DNA from: an uncultured Bacilli bacterium
Lineage (GTDB): Bacteria > Bacillota_I > Bacilli_A > RF39 > UBA660
Assembly (NCBI GenBank): GCA_910577505.1
Contig: CAJTLN010000003.1
Span: forward strand, 197,119-261,118
DNA length: 64,000 nucleotides
Reading direction: 5' to 3'
The notes below the pieces were generated by a model. That model was not told the origin of the DNA, did not search any database, and saw nothing but the letters and a program-made list of their open reading frames with translations. The position numbers and the translations under genes were made by a program. This document shows, piece after piece, positions 61,818-64,000 of this stretch. The stretch's first letter is position 1, and the number at the start of each line of letters is the position of its first letter.

Positions 61818-62984
61818 TTGAGTAAATGGAAACATGTCTAATCCTTTTAAATCAATAACATTATAATATACTGATAATTCTTTTAAATCACGAGCTAATG
61901 TCATAGAGTCGCACGAAACGTATATTATTTTACTAGGCTTGAAATCTATAATAGTATTTTTGGTAGTTTTATCTAATCCAGCTCGTGGAGGATCGACAAT
62001 TATTGTATCAACTTTATCCTTTATTTTAGGTAAGCATTCCGAAACGTCTCCTAACATATAAAAGATATTATCTCTTTTATTTATTTTAGAATTAGTTATA
62101 GCATTTAAAACTGCATTTTTTACTATTTCTATACCGAATGCTTTTGTAGCATTTTTGGATGCATTAATACCTAATGTACCTACTCCACAATACAAGTCTA
62201 GTATTATTTCATTATTATCAATATGATTATTAATTAAATCAAAGATTTTTGAACATATATATCTATTTATTTGAAAAAAAGAATCATATGATACAGTAAA
62301 TAGTTGATGATTAATTATTTCAATGAAACTAGTATCTCCATAAAAAGATTTTTCATTTATAACAATACCTACTATTTTATGATGTTGTTTTAGGCTGTTA
62401 ACGTCAGGAGTTATATTATCTTTAGTTTTTATCCATATTAGTAATTCATTATTATAATTAGATCGGATTATTATTTCTCCGTTTTTTATTCCCAAATATT
62501 TTATATCTGGAATAAATGAATTTATTGCTTGTTCAGCAAGAAGACATTTTTCTATTTCTATTAAATTATGCGATGATGACTTATAATAGCCAATTTTTTC
62601 ATTGATTATTTTTAAAGTTATTTTATTTCGATATGAAAGAATGTTATTACTTGGAATGATTTCGATATTTGATTTTATATTGGCATATTTAGATATAATA
62701 TTCTCTAGTTTTTCTTTTTTATATTTTATAGTATCTTCATATTTACTATGTAATAATTCACAACCACCACAGATACCAAAATATGGACATGGACTTTCTA
62801 TTCTTTTTTTACTAGTTAATAAATAGTCAGTTACTATAGCTTCATTATATTTTTTTGATTCTTTTGTTAATTTAATATTTACTATTTCTCCTGGTAAAGT
62901 GTTTGGGACAAATGTTATTTTTGAATCAATATAACATATTCCTCTTCCTTGATTATCAATTTTTTCAATTTTAACTTCATTCAT
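61782..62984 (-). CDS. rlmD: 23S rRNA (uracil-C5)-methyltransferase, RlmD/TrmA family
   Basis: A SAM-dependent enzyme that methylates a uridine of 23S rRNA. An N-terminal TRAM domain (residues 1-55) precedes the Fe-S cysteines CPYFGICGGC (Cys66, Cys72, Cys75; a fourth probably later in IEKCLLAEQ). The SAM-binding DLYCGVGTLGI, VDPPRAGLD and the catalytic Cys in YVSCDSMTLARDL (about residue 356) are intact. It is 400 aa, a little shorter than most RlmD. The last ten codons are duplicated at the far end of the island, so its present 3' end seems to have been supplied by the inserted element. Confidence 0.9.
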   Translation of the reverse strand: MNEVKIEKIDNQGRGICYIDSKITFVPNTLPGEIVNIKLTKESKKYNEAIVTDYLLTSKKRIESPCPYFGICGGCELLHSKYEDTIKYKKEKLENIISKYANIKSNIEIIPSNNILSYRNKITLKIINEKIGYYKSSSHNLIEIEKCLLAEQAINSFIPDIKYLGIKNGEIIIRSNYNNELLIWIKTKDNITPDVNSLKQHHKIVGIVINEKSFYGDTSFIEIINHQLFTVSYDSFFQINRYICSKIFDLINNHIDNNEIILDLYCGVGTLGINASKNATKAFGIEIVKNAVLNAITNSKINKRDNIFYMLGDVSECLPKIKDKVDTIIVDPPRAGLDKTTKNTIIDFKPSKIIYVSCDSMTLARDLKELSVYYNVIDLKGLDMFPFTQHVECVCVLNRR

Positions 62985-63030
62985 ATATATACCTCAGTTT
63001 TATTATACTATATTTTTTTAAATAATTATA

Positions 63031-63055
63031 AAAGAAGTAAAATAATTACTTCTTT
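63031..63055 (-). terminator. Intrinsic terminator of the Rpn-like gene
   Basis: A 10-bp perfect stem (AAAGAAGTAA with TTACTTCTTT) and 5-nt loop; the minus-strand tail is TTTATAATT. Confidence 0.7.
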
Positions 63056-63965
63056 AAATATTTTTTATTTCTTCAATAGATAAATTACAAGAAGTTGCAA
63101 TATCTTCTAAAGAAATACCAATTTTTTTTAGATTTCTAGCTATTTCTTTTTGAGCTTCTGCAAGACCTTCTCTGCGTCCTTCTGCTCGGCCTTCTATGCG
63201 GCCTTCTGCACGTCCTTCTGCACGTCCTTCTGCATGTCCTTCGACGAAGCCTTCTTCATGGCCTTCTTCTCTAGCTATTCTTCTATCAGTATTTAGACAT
63301 TTTTGGTAATCTTCTTCTGCTGTCATAAAAGATTGAAATTCTGGATCTTCATTTACTTTATTTATTTTATTGGCATATTCTTCCATAAACTTATCTCCTT
63401 TAGCAAAAGTATTTAGTTCTTCACTTTGTAAATCTAGCATTATTAAGTATTTATATTCTTTTGTTTTTTCTTCATTATAATTCTCATAATAATCCATTAA
63501 CTTATCCATATTATATTCAATTATTTCAAAGTTTTCAATATACTTATTACCATTTTTATCTATAACTTTATACATACGATATTCATCTTCATTTTCTTTT
63601 AATCCATATGATAAATCGATATGTAAGAATTTTGTTTTTAAATCATATTCTTCTCCTATCTTGATATGTCTTGTGTATACTGTTGCAAAATAACTAAAGT
63701 TTCTTACATTATAGTATTTCTTATAACTAGAATTTAATTCTATATGTAAATATTCTTTATCTACTTTAGCTAGAAAGTCTAGTATTTTTGTTTTCTCTCT
63801 AATATATTCTTTTGTTTGTTCTGTTTTAAGGAACTTAATTGATTCTACTTTTCTCTTTAATAATCTAGATAAGAATTCTTTTAATAGATATGGATCATCT
63901 TCATCTATGAAAACTGATTTGAAGACAATATCATACTTACTTGTATAAAATTTTGATTCTTTCAT
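63054..63965 (-). CDS. Rpn/PD-(D/E)XK transposase-nuclease family protein with an EGR repeat tail
   Basis: A 303-aa protein of the recombination-promoting nuclease/putative transposase family (PDDEXK_2). The nuclease core has KYDIVFKSVFIDEDD near the start, ILDFLAKVDKEYLHIELNSSYKKYYNVRNFSYFATVYT (the D...ExN/K site), and FLHIDLSYGL. The C-terminal region, about residues 235-275, is a tandem of four-residue units (EGHEEGFVEGHAEGRAEGRAEGR-like), typical of the group, followed by a helix-turn-helix-like KKIGISLEDIATSCNLSIEEIKNI. Start is ATG 63963-63965 with GGGAGG four bases upstream. Located next to rlmD and the island but not obviously part of it. Confidence 0.82.
   Translation of the reverse strand: MKESKFYTSKYDIVFKSVFIDEDDPYLLKEFLSRLLKRKVESIKFLKTEQTKEYIREKTKILDFLAKVDKEYLHIELNSSYKKYYNVRNFSYFATVYTRHIKIGEEYDLKTKFLHIDLSYGLKENEDEYRMYKVIDKNGNKYIENFEIIEYNMDKLMDYYENYNEEKTKEYKYLIMLDLQSEELNTFAKGDKFMEEYANKINKVNEDPEFQSFMTAEEDYQKCLNTDRRIAREEGHEEGFVEGHAEGRAEGRAEGRIEGRAEGRREGLAEAQKEIARNLKKIGISLEDIATSCNLSIEEIKNI
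63169..63280 (-). repeat. Tandem 12-bp coding repeat in the Rpn-like gene
   Basis: About nine imperfect 12-bp units (on the plus strand CCTTCTGCACGT and variants) encode the EGxA/EGR tetrapeptide repeats of the protein tail. Prone to copy-number change by slippage. Confidence 0.75.
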
Positions 63966-64000
63966 AAAACCTCCCTTCACTCTATATATTCTCCATAAGT

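Noticed and set aside
63169..63280. Short regularly spaced repeats, possible CRISPR
   Set aside because: The units are 12 bp, contiguous without spacers, and encode tetrapeptide repeats in an intact gene.
1..64000. Mycoplasma-like code (TGA as Trp)
   Set aside because: Trp is encoded by TGG throughout, and TGA serves as a stop, for example at 17681-17683 in the phosphatidyltransferase gene overlap.

Overview
The window is a very AT-rich stretch of a low-GC Gram-positive chromosome, almost all of it coding, with most genes on the minus strand. The gene set points to an uncultured, probably gut-associated member of the Bacilli or the Mollicutes-like lineages that still forms spores and has a cell wall. 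The evidence is a B. subtilis-type helicase-loading pair (dnaB, dnaI) with priA, the spore-coat ATPase gene spoIVA, a spoVIF homologue, a class B sortase, NodB-type deacetylases and an HU gene. TGG encodes tryptophan and TGA is used as a stop, so the standard code applies. The lineage is an inference; nothing in the window names a species.

Layout. 1-11 kb: the 3' part of dxs, a decayed GH13 amylase, an ADP-ribosylglycohydrolase, a phosphodiesterase, a uracil-DNA-glycosylase-like protein, a lone RNA-polymerase alpha-CTD-like mini-protein, envelope proteins, a P-type Ca2+ ATPase and a putative Mn/As-type permease. 11-20 kb: a giant uncharacterised protein, MYG1, a P-type-ATPase-derived membrane protein without catalytic motifs, a CDP-alcohol phosphatidyltransferase and fmt. 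20-35.7 kb: dnaI, dnaB, several single-pass anchored proteins (one a thioredoxin-fold protein with a lysine-rich tail), hup, spoIVA, sortase B, fhs, spoVIF, a small Cys-rich protein and a PdaC-like deacetylase. 35.7-52.6 kb: priA, deoD, a PHP phosphoesterase, a zinc-less cytidine-deaminase-like protein, a membrane-anchored serpin, a DnaQ-like protein lacking its acidic residues, a membrane-tethered XRE regulator beside a secreted protein, and a beta-lactamase-fold serine hydrolase. 52.7-61.8 kb: an island. 61.8-64 kb: rlmD and an Rpn-type nuclease/transposase.

The most interesting part is the roughly 9-kb island between 52.78 and 61.82 kb. It lies against the 3' end of rlmD (23S rRNA uracil methyltransferase). 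A second copy of the last codons of rlmD and of the sequence downstream is found 9,014 bp away at the other end of the island, next to the C-terminal remnant of a large serine recombinase. This is the arrangement expected when a serine-recombinase element inserts into the 3' end of rlmD and replaces that end with its own version. The cargo is one envelope-defence-like unit: an OmpR-type response regulator, a histidine kinase, a NodB polysaccharide deacetylase, an Amidase_2 N-acetylmuramoyl-L-alanine amidase, a lipoprotein, and an ABC ATPase with a duplicated ABC-2 permease. The deacetylase and amidase genes are each preceded by nearly the same 55-bp promoter (52 of 55 identical) carrying two TTTGAC boxes 11 bp apart, the half-site spacing of OmpR/PhoB-type regulators. 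I infer that the regulator switches on wall remodelling and the transporter together, perhaps against a peptide antibiotic.

A second theme is enzyme folds whose catalytic residues have been lost: deaminase, DnaQ-like exonuclease, P-type ATPase, and an altered motif in dxs. I saw no tRNA, rRNA, CRISPR array, intact insertion sequence or recognisable riboswitch.
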